Positions 57,680-64,000 of a DNA stretch of 64,000 bases are shown here, piece after piece. The stretch's first letter is position 1. Every line of letters begins with the position of its first letter. The notes below the pieces were generated by a model, which did no database searches, was not told the DNA's origin, and saw nothing but the letters and a program-made list of their open reading frames with translations. The position numbers and the translations under genes were made by a program. The DNA is from Rhizobium sophoriradicis (GTDB taxonomy: Bacteria > Pseudomonadota > Alphaproteobacteria > Rhizobiales > Rhizobiaceae), in the NCBI RefSeq assembly GCF_003939025.1, contig NZ_RQIH01000011.1:1-64000 (forward strand), written 5' to 3'.

Positions 57680-58502
57680 ATGTCCAAAAATAGAGTTGTC
57701 GTCATCACCGGAGCATCCTCAGGGATCGGCGAAGCGTCAGCCCCGCCTACTTGCGCAAAACGGCTTCCAGGTCTTTGGAGGCGTCCGTAACCCGCAGCGC
57801 GCCAATGCCATTCCCGGTGTGCGCTATGGGACTGTCGATGTGACCGATGACGCCTCGGTCGCCAATTTTGTTGAATGGGTTTTGTCCGAAGCGGGCAAGA
57901 TCGACATCCTGATCAACAATGCCGGCGTTTCGCTGGTCGGGCCTGTCGAAAACACGTCGCCCTCCGAAGCTCAAGCGGTATTCGATACCAACGTTTTCGG
58001 GCCTTTGCGCATGATCCGCGCTGCTTTGCCCTCCATGCGCGCCGCCCGGAGCGGGCTCATCATCAATATCAGTTCGGTCCTGGGCTTCCTGCCCGCACCG
58101 TTCATGGGAATATATGCCAGCAGCAAGCATGCGCTCGAAGGACTGTCGGAGTCGCTGGACCATGAGATTCGCGAGTTCAACGTGCGCGTGGTGCTGCTTG
58201 AACCGACCTTCACGAACACCAAGCTCGACGTAAACGCGGCACAAACCGCAGCACCCCTGGGTGCTTACGCAACACAGGCCGATGCGACCATCAAGGCGGT
58301 ACAGGCCCAGATCAAAACCGCGCCGTCTGCGCTTGCAGTCGCAGAGAAAATCCTGGCCGCAATCAACGGTCCATACCGAATGCGCCAACCGGCCGGCGGC
58401 CAAGCAACGCTGCTCAGCCGGCTACGCAGGTTCATGCCGGCAAGCGCAGTCGACAGCAGCCTGCGAAAGACATTCGGCTTCGGCAAACGAAGCGCCTCCT
58501 GA
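57680..58502 (+). pseudogene. Short-chain dehydrogenase/reductase, frameshifted near the N-terminus
   Basis: The gene begins at the ATG at 57680 after GAGGAGC, with the cofactor motif VVVITGASSGIGEAS. It then loses frame at about 57740-57745. Matching sequence continues in another frame (LLAQNGFQVFGGVRNPQRAN) with DILINNAGVS, catalytic ISSVLGFLPAPFMGIYASSK (Ser, Tyr, Lys) and a substrate region to 58502. Merged length is about 273 residues, normal for classical SDRs. A one-base difference would restore it. The downstream frame alone lacks the glycine-rich motif and could not bind NAD(P). The substrate is unknown. Confidence 0.85.
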
Positions 58503-58639
58503 ATTTCGCTTGAGCTTTCAGACGTCGTCGATTTCAACGGTATCATCAGGGTTCCCGCGGGGTCGCCGACGTCATCTATCTCTTGAACCAAGGCCGCAAT
58601 TGAGCGCTCGACCTCCGGCAAGGCCATCCCACCTCAGAC

Positions 58640-58918
58640 CTAATCTCCAAAGAACCGGATCGGCTTGTATCGCCGATGCGCGATGATCAGGCTTCTGTCG
58701 GGCTGGATGATGTAGGTTTCTTCCACCTGCCGGCCGTACTGGTCGATGAAATCATGCGGAAAGGCCGAACCAGCAGGCGATTTGGTGAGCTTGCTGCGCG
58801 GTTGACCATTGTAGGTGATGCTTCCGGGGATGGGTTCGAGGCCCGGTCCGTTGTAGCTGACGGCGCTGCATCCCGCGAGAACGAGTGTGCCGACGAGGCC
58901 AATGATTGCAGGTTTCAT
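58640..58918 (-). CDS. Small lipoprotein, hypothetical
   Basis: 92 residues. MKPAIIGLVGTLVLAGCSAV has a lipobox LAGC with the acylated Cys at 17. The mature part contains SYNGPGLEPIPGSITYNGQP and a C-terminal IIQPDRSLIIAHRRYKPIRF. Ends FFGD. This is like short conserved rhizobial lipoproteins of unknown role. The ATG at 58918 has GGAGGG about seven bases upstream. Another ATG two codons earlier is too close to that site. Confidence 0.8.
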   Translation of the reverse strand: MKPAIIGLVGTLVLAGCSAVSYNGPGLEPIPGSITYNGQPRSKLTKSPAGSAFPHDFIDQYGRQVEETYIIQPDRSLIIAHRRYKPIRFFGD

Positions 58919-59328
58919 ATCCATCCCTCCGTGAATGACATTACTCTACGCCTTGGCGAAGAGCGCGCACCACACAAATGCCCATGCCGCTCTTCAATCC
59001 TTCGCGAAGCGTCGCCGGGGACGCCGGATCGAGCGGTCGGCTGCTAGCTATTGAGATTAGGGCGAAAATCTCGCTCCACCAGGCGTGTGGCAACGCATCT
59101 ATTGCCGAAACCGAAGCCGCCTGCTAGATCGGCTTCGTCGAAAAAGGCAGGATCGGTTGAGGTAAGCCCGGTCCCTTCCGTCGGAGCGTCAAAGCGCTCT
59201 GACGAAGCTCTGCTCCGTGCCCCAGGGCTCGAGAACCCGCGACGTGATCCGCATGCACATGCGGGATCCCGGCGGCGTGCGGAGATGACAAACGGCAGTC
59301 CCGGGATTTTTTTGAACGGAGGCTGTCA
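58919..59328. other. Intergenic region with small palindromes
   Basis: 410 bases without a supported gene. It has a near-perfect palindrome GATCCGCATG-CA-CATGCGGGATC at 59246-59268 and a hairpin-forming CGGAGC...GCTCCG at about 59180-59218. Both look like fragments of dispersed repeats. Plus-strand frames here have no ribosome binding sites. Confidence 0.45.
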
Positions 59329-59709
59329 ATGCGCCTGAATCATCTCGATTTTCACGTACCCGATATCGCCGAGACGGCGGATTTCTTCATCCGCCATTTC
59401 GGCCTGAAGCTGAAGGATATGCGCGGCAACAACGGCCTGGCGATCCTGGAGGATGACGCCGGCCTCGAGATCGTCTTGAGCCACGCCATCGCCAAGTTCG
59501 GCACCGCCGACCAGGTCGAACTGCAGCGCCAGACCTATCATATCGGCTTCATCCTGCCCGAAAGGACTGACGTCGATGCCGTCCATGCCGGGCTTGCTGC
59601 CGCCGGCGCTATCCTCTCCGGCCCGCCGGCCGCCATGCGCGGCGGCTGGCTCTTTTATTGCACGGCACCGGGCAATATCCTCGTCGAGGTTGGTTGGCGG
59701 CCGGGTTAG
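59329..59709 (+). CDS. VOC superfamily (glyoxalase/bleomycin-resistance-like) protein
   Basis: 126 residues, one complete VOC module pair. It starts MRLNHLDFHVPDIAETADFF (first metal-site His at 5), has IRHFGLKLKDMRGNNGLAIL, then LEIVLSHAI, TYHIGFILPERTDVDAVHAG (second His) and NILVEVGWRPG (third ligand Glu). So a metal site is possible. GGAGG lies seven bases upstream. No substrate can be assigned, and it is unrelated in detail to the glyoxalase at 6.9 kb. It stands alone before a repeat cluster. Confidence 0.85.
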   Translation: MRLNHLDFHVPDIAETADFFIRHFGLKLKDMRGNNGLAILEDDAGLEIVLSHAIAKFGTADQVELQRQTYHIGFILPERTDVDAVHAGLAAAGAILSGPPAAMRGGWLFYCTAPGNILVEVGWRPG

Positions 59710-59763
59710 AGTGAGCGGGAGTCCGGTAAACGCGGGGCCGAGGAATAGCCGCAACCTCGCGAT

Positions 59764-60003
59764 TCCCTCTTCTCCCCGGCGGGGAGAAGGTGCCCGTAGG
59801 GCGGATGAGGGGGCCGGCGAAGCCGGTCTTTGTACAGGGCGCTGCGGTCGGCGTGGTTGGATAGACCTTTACGAGAGGGAAGTCCGGGTAGCCCCCTCAT
59901 CCGCCTGCCGGCACCTTCTCCCCGAGGGGAGAAGAGACTTGTGGCTGCCCCTCAGTTCCTCGAGCACCGCTCGCAAGCAAGTCCTCCTCGAGGGTGAGGG
60001 GCA
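59764..60003. repeat. REP-like palindromic repeat cluster (three units)
   Basis: Unit 1 is at 59764-59814 (CTCTTCTCCCCGGCGGGGAG, then AAGGTGCCCGTAGGGCGGAT). Unit 2 is its inverted partner at 59892-59938. A diverged third at 59945-60003 runs from GCCCCTCAGTTCCTCGAG to CTCGAGGGTGAGGGGC. Units 1 and 2 form a REPIN-like pair. The gap from the VOC gene to the chemoreceptor (59710-60034) holds nothing else. Confidence 0.8.
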
Positions 60004-60034
60004 AATCATAGGGCGCGAACCGCACAGCCGTGCT

Positions 60035-62038
60035 TCAGAACTCCGTCCAGTCCGCCTCCTGGCTTTTCGGCGTGCTGCCGCCGCCGAAGGCGTTGGCGAG
60101 GGTCTGGCCGAGGGCACGGGCCGGCGAGGCGGTCGGGCGGGCGGTGCCTTCCCGGGCGACGCGGATCGCGGCAGCCTTGGCCACCGGGCGCGCGGGCGCA
60201 CGCGGGGCTGCGGCGGGCCGGGCCGAGGTGATCGGGGCGGCGGCGGCGAAGCTGCCGGTGCCGGTCAGCCGGAACTGCCCGAGCAGAGTGTTGAGCGCCG
60301 TCGCCTCCGTGGCGAGGCTGTGGCTGGCGGCGGTCGACTGCTCGACCATCGCCGCATTCTGCTGCGTGCCCTGGTCCATGGTGTTGACGGCGGTGTTGAT
60401 CTCCTGCAGCCCGATCGACTGTTCGCGCGAGGCTTCGGCAATCGCATTGACGTGCTGGTTGATTTCCTGCACTTCGGTGACGATCACACCGAGCGCCTTG
60501 CCGGTTTCGCCGACCAGCGACACACCGGTCTGCACATGCGTGCCGGAATTGGTGATCAGGTCCTTGATTTCCTTGGCCGCCTTGGCGGAGCGCTGCGCCA
60601 GTTCGCGCACCTCCTGCGCCACCACCGCAAAGCCCTTGCCGGCCTCACCGGCACGCGCCGCCTCGACACCGGCATTGAGCGCCAGCAGATTGGTCTGGAA
60701 GGCGATGTCGTCGATGACGCCGATGATGTTGCCGATCGCGACCGAGGACTGTTCGATCTGCTGCATCGCGGAGACTGCCTTGCGGACGACCTCGCCGGAT
60801 TTTTCGGCGCCGAGGCGCGTGCGGGTGACGAGCTGGCTTGCCTCCTCGGCGCGTCTGGCGGCGTCGCGCACCGTCGTGGTGATTTCTTCCAGTGCCGCTG
60901 CGGTTTGTTCGACCGAGGCCGACTGCTGTTCCGTCCGCCGGGAAAGCTCGTCTGCGGAAGACCGGATCTCGTTGGCGCCGGCGCCGATTGCCCGCGCATT
61001 GGCGCCGACCGCCTGCAGCGTCTCGTTGAGCTTCTCGACCGAGTGGTTGAAATCCTGGCGCAGCGCGTCGAGATGGGCGACGAAAGGCTCGTCGATATGC
61101 GAGGCGAGATCGCCGGCGGCAAGGCGGCGCAGGCCGTCGCCGAGGGCCGTGACGGCGCGTTCGAGTTCGGATGCCTCGCGCGTCTTCTGCGCCTCGCGTT
61201 CGCGGCGCTCGCCGTCGCTGACGCTGCGCTCGGCCTCGGCGCGGGCCTCGATCTGGCGGCGCTCGATGGCGTTGTTGCGGAAGATCGAAACGGCCTTGGC
61301 CATCTGGCCGATTTCATCGCCGCGGTCGAGGCCGCCGATCTCGCTGTCGGTGTCGCCCTCTGCAAGGCGCGCCATGCGCAGCCGCAGCTGCGCCATCGGG
61401 CCAGCAATGCCCGACTGTGCGACAGCGACGCTGATGCCGATCGCGGCGAGAACGGCAATGCCGATCAGGAGAAGACAGAAGGTGATCCGGCCATTAACGG
61501 AAGCCGAGAGCGCGTCGCCGCCGTCGTTGAGCAGCGCCATCATCGCATCATTATTGGCGATCATCTTCGGCGTCAGTGCATCGAGCTTGGCATTGATCAG
61601 CGCAACATTGGCAAGCGCGCCGGCGCTATCCTTGGCTTTGCTCTGTTCGATGATCTTGTTCGCCAGCGCTTCGATGTCATCGATGCCTGCCTGCAGCTCG
61701 TCGATCGCCGCCTTGCGGCTCGGCACCAGCGCCAGTGCCTGTTTCAGCCGGTCGCGCGCCTGCGGCAGCTTGCTCGGCGTGGCGAGCGCCGTCTCGAAAG
61801 CCGGCGTATCGGGCTTCATCGCGGCCAGCATGGAGACCTGCAGCACCGAGGCCACCACCGAGGCGCTGGCGCGTGCGCTCTGCGTCGAGGCCAGCGCCTC
61901 ATGATCGATGAAGGCGCTGTAAGCGGCGTCCGCACGGCGAAAATCGGCGATGATATAGATCAGCCCGGCCATGGTGATCAGCCCCATGAGCGCCACGACC
62001 GACATGATTTTCGTGCGGATTTTCAGATGCTTCAGCAT
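60035..62038 (-). CDS. Methyl-accepting chemotaxis protein
   Basis: A transmembrane chemoreceptor of 667 residues. The first helix is near 11-33 (IMSVVALMGLITMAGLIYII). A helical periplasmic sensor (~35-190) precedes a second helix near 190-212 and HAMP domains to ~330 (RLRMARLAEGDTDSEI, ALGDGLRRLAAGDLASHIDE). The signalling domain has hairpin tip IDDIAFQTNLLALNAGVEAARAGEAGKGFAVVAQEVR-type sequence near 465-500. An Ala/Pro-rich linker ends in DWTEF, the C-terminal pentapeptide that tethers CheR and CheB. That tail marks a major, methylation-competent receptor. The ATG at 62038 is the family-like start. The ligand is unknown. Confidence 0.93.
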   Translation of the reverse strand: MLKHLKIRTKIMSVVALMGLITMAGLIYIIADFRRADAAYSAFIDHEALASTQSARASASVVASVLQVSMLAAMKPDTPAFETALATPSKLPQARDRLKQALALVPSRKAAIDELQAGIDDIEALANKIIEQSKAKDSAGALANVALINAKLDALTPKMIANNDAMMALLNDGGDALSASVNGRITFCLLLIGIAVLAAIGISVAVAQSGIAGPMAQLRLRMARLAEGDTDSEIGGLDRGDEIGQMAKAVSIFRNNAIERRQIEARAEAERSVSDGERREREAQKTREASELERAVTALGDGLRRLAAGDLASHIDEPFVAHLDALRQDFNHSVEKLNETLQAVGANARAIGAGANEIRSSADELSRRTEQQSASVEQTAAALEEITTTVRDAARRAEEASQLVTRTRLGAEKSGEVVRKAVSAMQQIEQSSVAIGNIIGVIDDIAFQTNLLALNAGVEAARAGEAGKGFAVVAQEVRELAQRSAKAAKEIKDLITNSGTHVQTGVSLVGETGKALGVIVTEVQEINQHVNAIAEASREQSIGLQEINTAVNTMDQGTQQNAAMVEQSTAASHSLATEATALNTLLGQFRLTGTGSFAAAAPITSARPAAAPRAPARPVAKAAAIRVAREGTARPTASPARALGQTLANAFGGGSTPKSQEADWTEF

Positions 62039-62381
62039 GGAAATGTTACCCGGTTGGCCGGGCGTGCCGCACCGGCGCTTTGAAATCAATTGTTACAAAC
62101 AGAGCGCTGACGCCTGCATCATGCGATCGGCCGGCGGGTCCGATAACGTCGCCACGAATAAGGGGCACTATTCTTTAATTCCGCCCTAACGTCGGTATGG
62201 AGAATGCCCGTAATTTTGAGGAACGAGCTTTACGCCGCAACCCCAGAGAGCCTGATCCTGAGGTGACCCGTAGCGGCCTCTAATGGGAAGGCGGTCGTTC
62301 CGGCGTCGGATACACGTATATTCCCCACCGGGCGTGACTCTGTTACATCACTCCAACCCCGCAACCCGAGACTGGATCACG
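62039..62381. other. Divergent intergenic region, chemoreceptor / binding protein
   Basis: 343 bases between divergent genes, with no gene seen. The AT-rich stretch at 62155-62215 is the most likely promoter zone. I could not assign sigma-factor boxes with confidence. Confidence 0.4.
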
Positions 62382-63248
62382 ATGACCGAATCCAAGCTGG
62401 CATCCCTGACGCTGAAGGGGTTTTTTGCGTTCGGGCTATTGCTCGTCTCAAGCCTTGCCGCCCCCGCCCAGCAGGCAGCGCCCTCGCTGCCGCTGCTCTT
62501 TGATGCGCGCGAGCGTCTTGCCAGACCCGATCTATCCTCGCTGGTTCGCCTGCGCTTTTTAACCTCGGTCGATTTCCCCCCCTTCAATTTCACCGATCAG
62601 AACGGCAAGCTTTCCGGTTTCAACGTCGATCTCGCCCGCGAAATCTGCAGCGAGCTGGAAATATCCGACAAGTGCCAGATCCAGGCGATTCCTTTCGCCG
62701 ACCTCAAGGATGCGCTTGCCGCCTCGCAGGGCGATGCCGTCATCGCCGGCCTTGCAGTGACCCCGGAGCTGCGCCGGCAGTTCGTCTTCTCCCGGCCCTA
62801 TCTGATGCTGCCGGCGCGTTTCGTGCGCAAGCTTTCGGTACCGGTTGAGGGCAAGACGGCGGCCGCTCTTGCCGGGCGCCCGGTCGGTGTCGTCAAGGGG
62901 ACGGTGCACGAGGCGATGCTCGCTGCCTTTTTCCCGGCGCTGAAGGCCCAGACCTTCGACACCAAGGACGCCCTGCTTGCCGCCCTCAAGGACGGCAAGG
63001 TCGATGCCGCCTTCGCTGATGCGCTGCAGCTTTCCTTCTGGGTCTCTTCGCCGGCCTCGGACAAATGCTGCGCGCTGTTTGATGGCCCCTATCTCTCCGA
63101 GCATTTCCTCGGCGAGGGCATGACGATCATGCTGCGGCAGAAGGACAGCGTGCTGACTTCGGCCATCGATCATGCGCTTGCCGCGCTGTCGCGCAACGGC
63201 CGCCTTCAGGAAATCTATTTGCGCTATTTTCCCTACGGCCTCTATTGA
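62382..63248 (+). CDS. Family-3 extracellular solute-binding protein
   Basis: 288 residues. A signal peptide (LKGFFAFGLLLVSSLAAPAQQ, cut about residue 30) precedes an SBP_bac_3 domain. LRFLTSVDFPPFNFTDQNGK lies near 60, LSGFNVDLAREICSELEI near 80, and AVIAGLAVTPELRRQFVFSR near 125. VGVVKGTVHEAMLAAFFP is near 170, and KDGKVDAAFADALQLSFWVS near 210. This fold binds polar amino acids or related ligands in the periplasm. No permease or ATPase genes adjoin it, so it is either an orphan receptor or serves a sensor. The divergent chemoreceptor makes a sensing role conceivable. The start at 62382 places the signal peptide correctly. Confidence 0.88.
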   Translation: MTESKLASLTLKGFFAFGLLLVSSLAAPAQQAAPSLPLLFDARERLARPDLSSLVRLRFLTSVDFPPFNFTDQNGKLSGFNVDLAREICSELEISDKCQIQAIPFADLKDALAASQGDAVIAGLAVTPELRRQFVFSRPYLMLPARFVRKLSVPVEGKTAAALAGRPVGVVKGTVHEAMLAAFFPALKAQTFDTKDALLAALKDGKVDAAFADALQLSFWVSSPASDKCCALFDGPYLSEHFLGEGMTIMLRQKDSVLTSAIDHALAALSRNGRLQEIYLRYFPYGLY

Positions 63249-63258
63249 ACCCAGTGAC

Positions 63259-63672
63259 TTAGCCCTTGCGGAAGCGGGCAATCGCGCTCCGCTCGATCGC
63301 CGCGCAGGTGAGCTTGTCGAGGCCGAGCCGGTCGCGCAGCAGGCTGAGCAGCCGCAGTTCCTCCGCCTTGACCGAGAGATCGGCGGAGGCCACTTCGACA
63401 GCGAGCGCATAGGCTGTGTCGTAGAGTTTTGTCGGGAGCGTGTCGCGGACCGTTTCGAGAACGACGTCGAGGCCCTCAGGCCCGGCAAGCAGCGAGGCGC
63501 AGTCGCGCGCTATCGGTATCAGCCTGTCGTCATCGAAATCCTTGAAAACCGGCAGGAATCCGATCAACTGGCCCATCCTCGTCATCTCACGGTCGTTCAT
63601 CGTGCTGTCGACGGCGGACGCCATCACCATCACGTAGATCAGTGCGTCATGGGCGGAAAGCGGCTTGTTCAT
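63259..63672 (-). CDS. TerB-like (tellurite resistance / DjlA-N fold) protein
   Basis: 137 residues forming one helical TerB domain. ALIYVMVMASAVDSTMNDRE with MTRMGQLIGFLPVFKDF carries the Asp/Glu cluster (D..M.DRE) typical of the metal-binding helix. Then YDTAYALAVEVASADLSVKA with EELRLLSLLRDRLGLD repeats that pattern. This is found in bacteria as a stand-alone protein of unknown role, and tellurite resistance is not implied. The ATG at 63672 follows AAGGAA. It is convergent with the solute-binding protein gene, ten bases apart. Confidence 0.87.
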   Translation of the reverse strand: MNKPLSAHDALIYVMVMASAVDSTMNDREMTRMGQLIGFLPVFKDFDDDRLIPIARDCASLLAGPEGLDVVLETVRDTLPTKLYDTAYALAVEVASADLSVKAEELRLLSLLRDRLGLDKLTCAAIERSAIARFRKG

Positions 63673-63762
63673 CGGTGATTCCTTTTTCAAATCAGCCGAG
63701 ATTAGGAATTGGCGATGGCCATTACAAGGGACTGGCGGCATCTCGCGTCCTGCGGCGGCCTG

Positions 63763-64000
63763 TCATTTGCGACGCGGGTCGCCGCCGTAAATGCCTTTCT
63801 GCGCCTGTCTCGCCTTCTCGGCGATAGCGTCGAGCGGCGAGCCGGCCGCGGCTTCCGCCCAACCGTTTTCGGCGAGCCATGTGCCGAGATCCTGCGTACC
63901 GAGCCGGCAGGCGGCGGTCGCCATCCCCTTCCATTCCGCCGTCTCGAGGTCGCAGGTGAGGCTGCGGTTGCGCAACAGCTGGCGCAGTGCCGTCTTCGCG
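63763..64000 (-). CDS. Thermonuclease (SNase-like) family protein, 5' end outside the window
   Basis: Only the C-terminal ~78 residues are present, and the gene continues beyond the right edge. The frame reads AKTALRQLLRNRSLTCDLET at the edge. It then reads ATAACRLGTQDLGTWLAENGWAEA and AEKARQAQKGIYGGDPRRK. The pattern (ALR.LL.g..v.C, tar C..g..dl..wlv..GwA.A, A...A...GlW) is that of the last third of staphylococcal-nuclease-like proteins common in rhizobia. The catalytic part is not visible, so activity cannot be judged. Confidence 0.8.
   Translation of the reverse strand, partial: AKTALRQLLRNRSLTCDLETAEWKGMATAACRLGTQDLGTWLAENGWAEAAAGSPLDAIAEKARQAQKGIYGGDPRRK

Noticed and set aside
59576..62083. 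Long plus-strand open frame (about 835 codons) opposite the chemoreceptor gene
   Set aside because: Antisense to a full-length chemoreceptor with all expected domains; composition is low-complexity and it crosses a repeat cluster.

Overview
The window looks like chromosome of a fast-growing Rhizobium (R. etli / R. leguminosarum group). The evidence is high GC, alphaproteobacterial gene content (GcrA with GANTC sites, a SAM-II riboswitch before metZ, the phoR-pstSCAB-phoU-phoB locus, argD-argF-hslO, apaG-metZ-dcd) and several families of palindromic intergenic repeats typical of rhizobia. No identification by database search was possible.

Layout. 0.2-6.5 kb: otsA, pgi, an acyl-CoA synthetase and a PRC-barrel protein, with a 275-bp palindrome-ended repeat between pgi and the synthetase. 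6.9-13.5 kb: a VOC enzyme, a four-gene osmoprotectant ABC operon in the yehZYXW (osmF) order, and divergently a LysR-type regulator with two DNA-binding domains coupled to cutC. 13.8-23.3 kb: a carbohydrate locus with a UxaA-type dehydratase, an aldo/keto reductase, a FucU mutarotase, an RbsABC-type sugar ABC transporter, an LgoD-like Zn dehydrogenase and a divergent GntR regulator. Together they suggest non-phosphorylative oxidation of an L-fucose-like or L-galactose-like sugar. 23.6-27.1 kb: a BacA/YddA-like ABC protein and a DHA2 drug exporter. 27.3-31.2 kb: a small accessory patch of hypothetical exported proteins, gene relics and a trypsin-like peptidase, ending at tRNA-Thr. 31.3-34.7 kb: nitronate monooxygenase, a membrane protein and PPK2.

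34.9-43.4 kb is the phosphate locus. phoR is separated from the PHO-box-driven pstSCAB-phoU-phoB genes by a DUF559 nuclease gene lying between two inverted copies of a ~112-bp palindromic repeat. 43.5-44.1 kb holds a broken GIY-YIG nuclease gene bordered by a different palindromic repeat, also found at 13.6-13.8 kb. 44.2-51.8 kb: gcrA, argD, argF, hslO, apaG, metZ with its SAM-II leader, dcd and tRNA-Gly. 51.8-58.5 kb: a TetR-controlled RND efflux operon and an SDR gene, both with apparent frameshifts and sharing a candidate operator. 58.6-64 kb: a lipoprotein, a VOC protein, a chemoreceptor, a family-3 solute-binding protein, a TerB-like protein and the end of a thermonuclease-like gene.

The least explained signals are the repeat-bordered nuclease genes (DUF559 at 36.1-36.8 kb, GIY-YIG at 43.5-44.1 kb), the large palindromic element at 3.8-4.1 kb, the two regulators with doubled DNA-binding domains, and operator-like sequences shared between separate transcription units.
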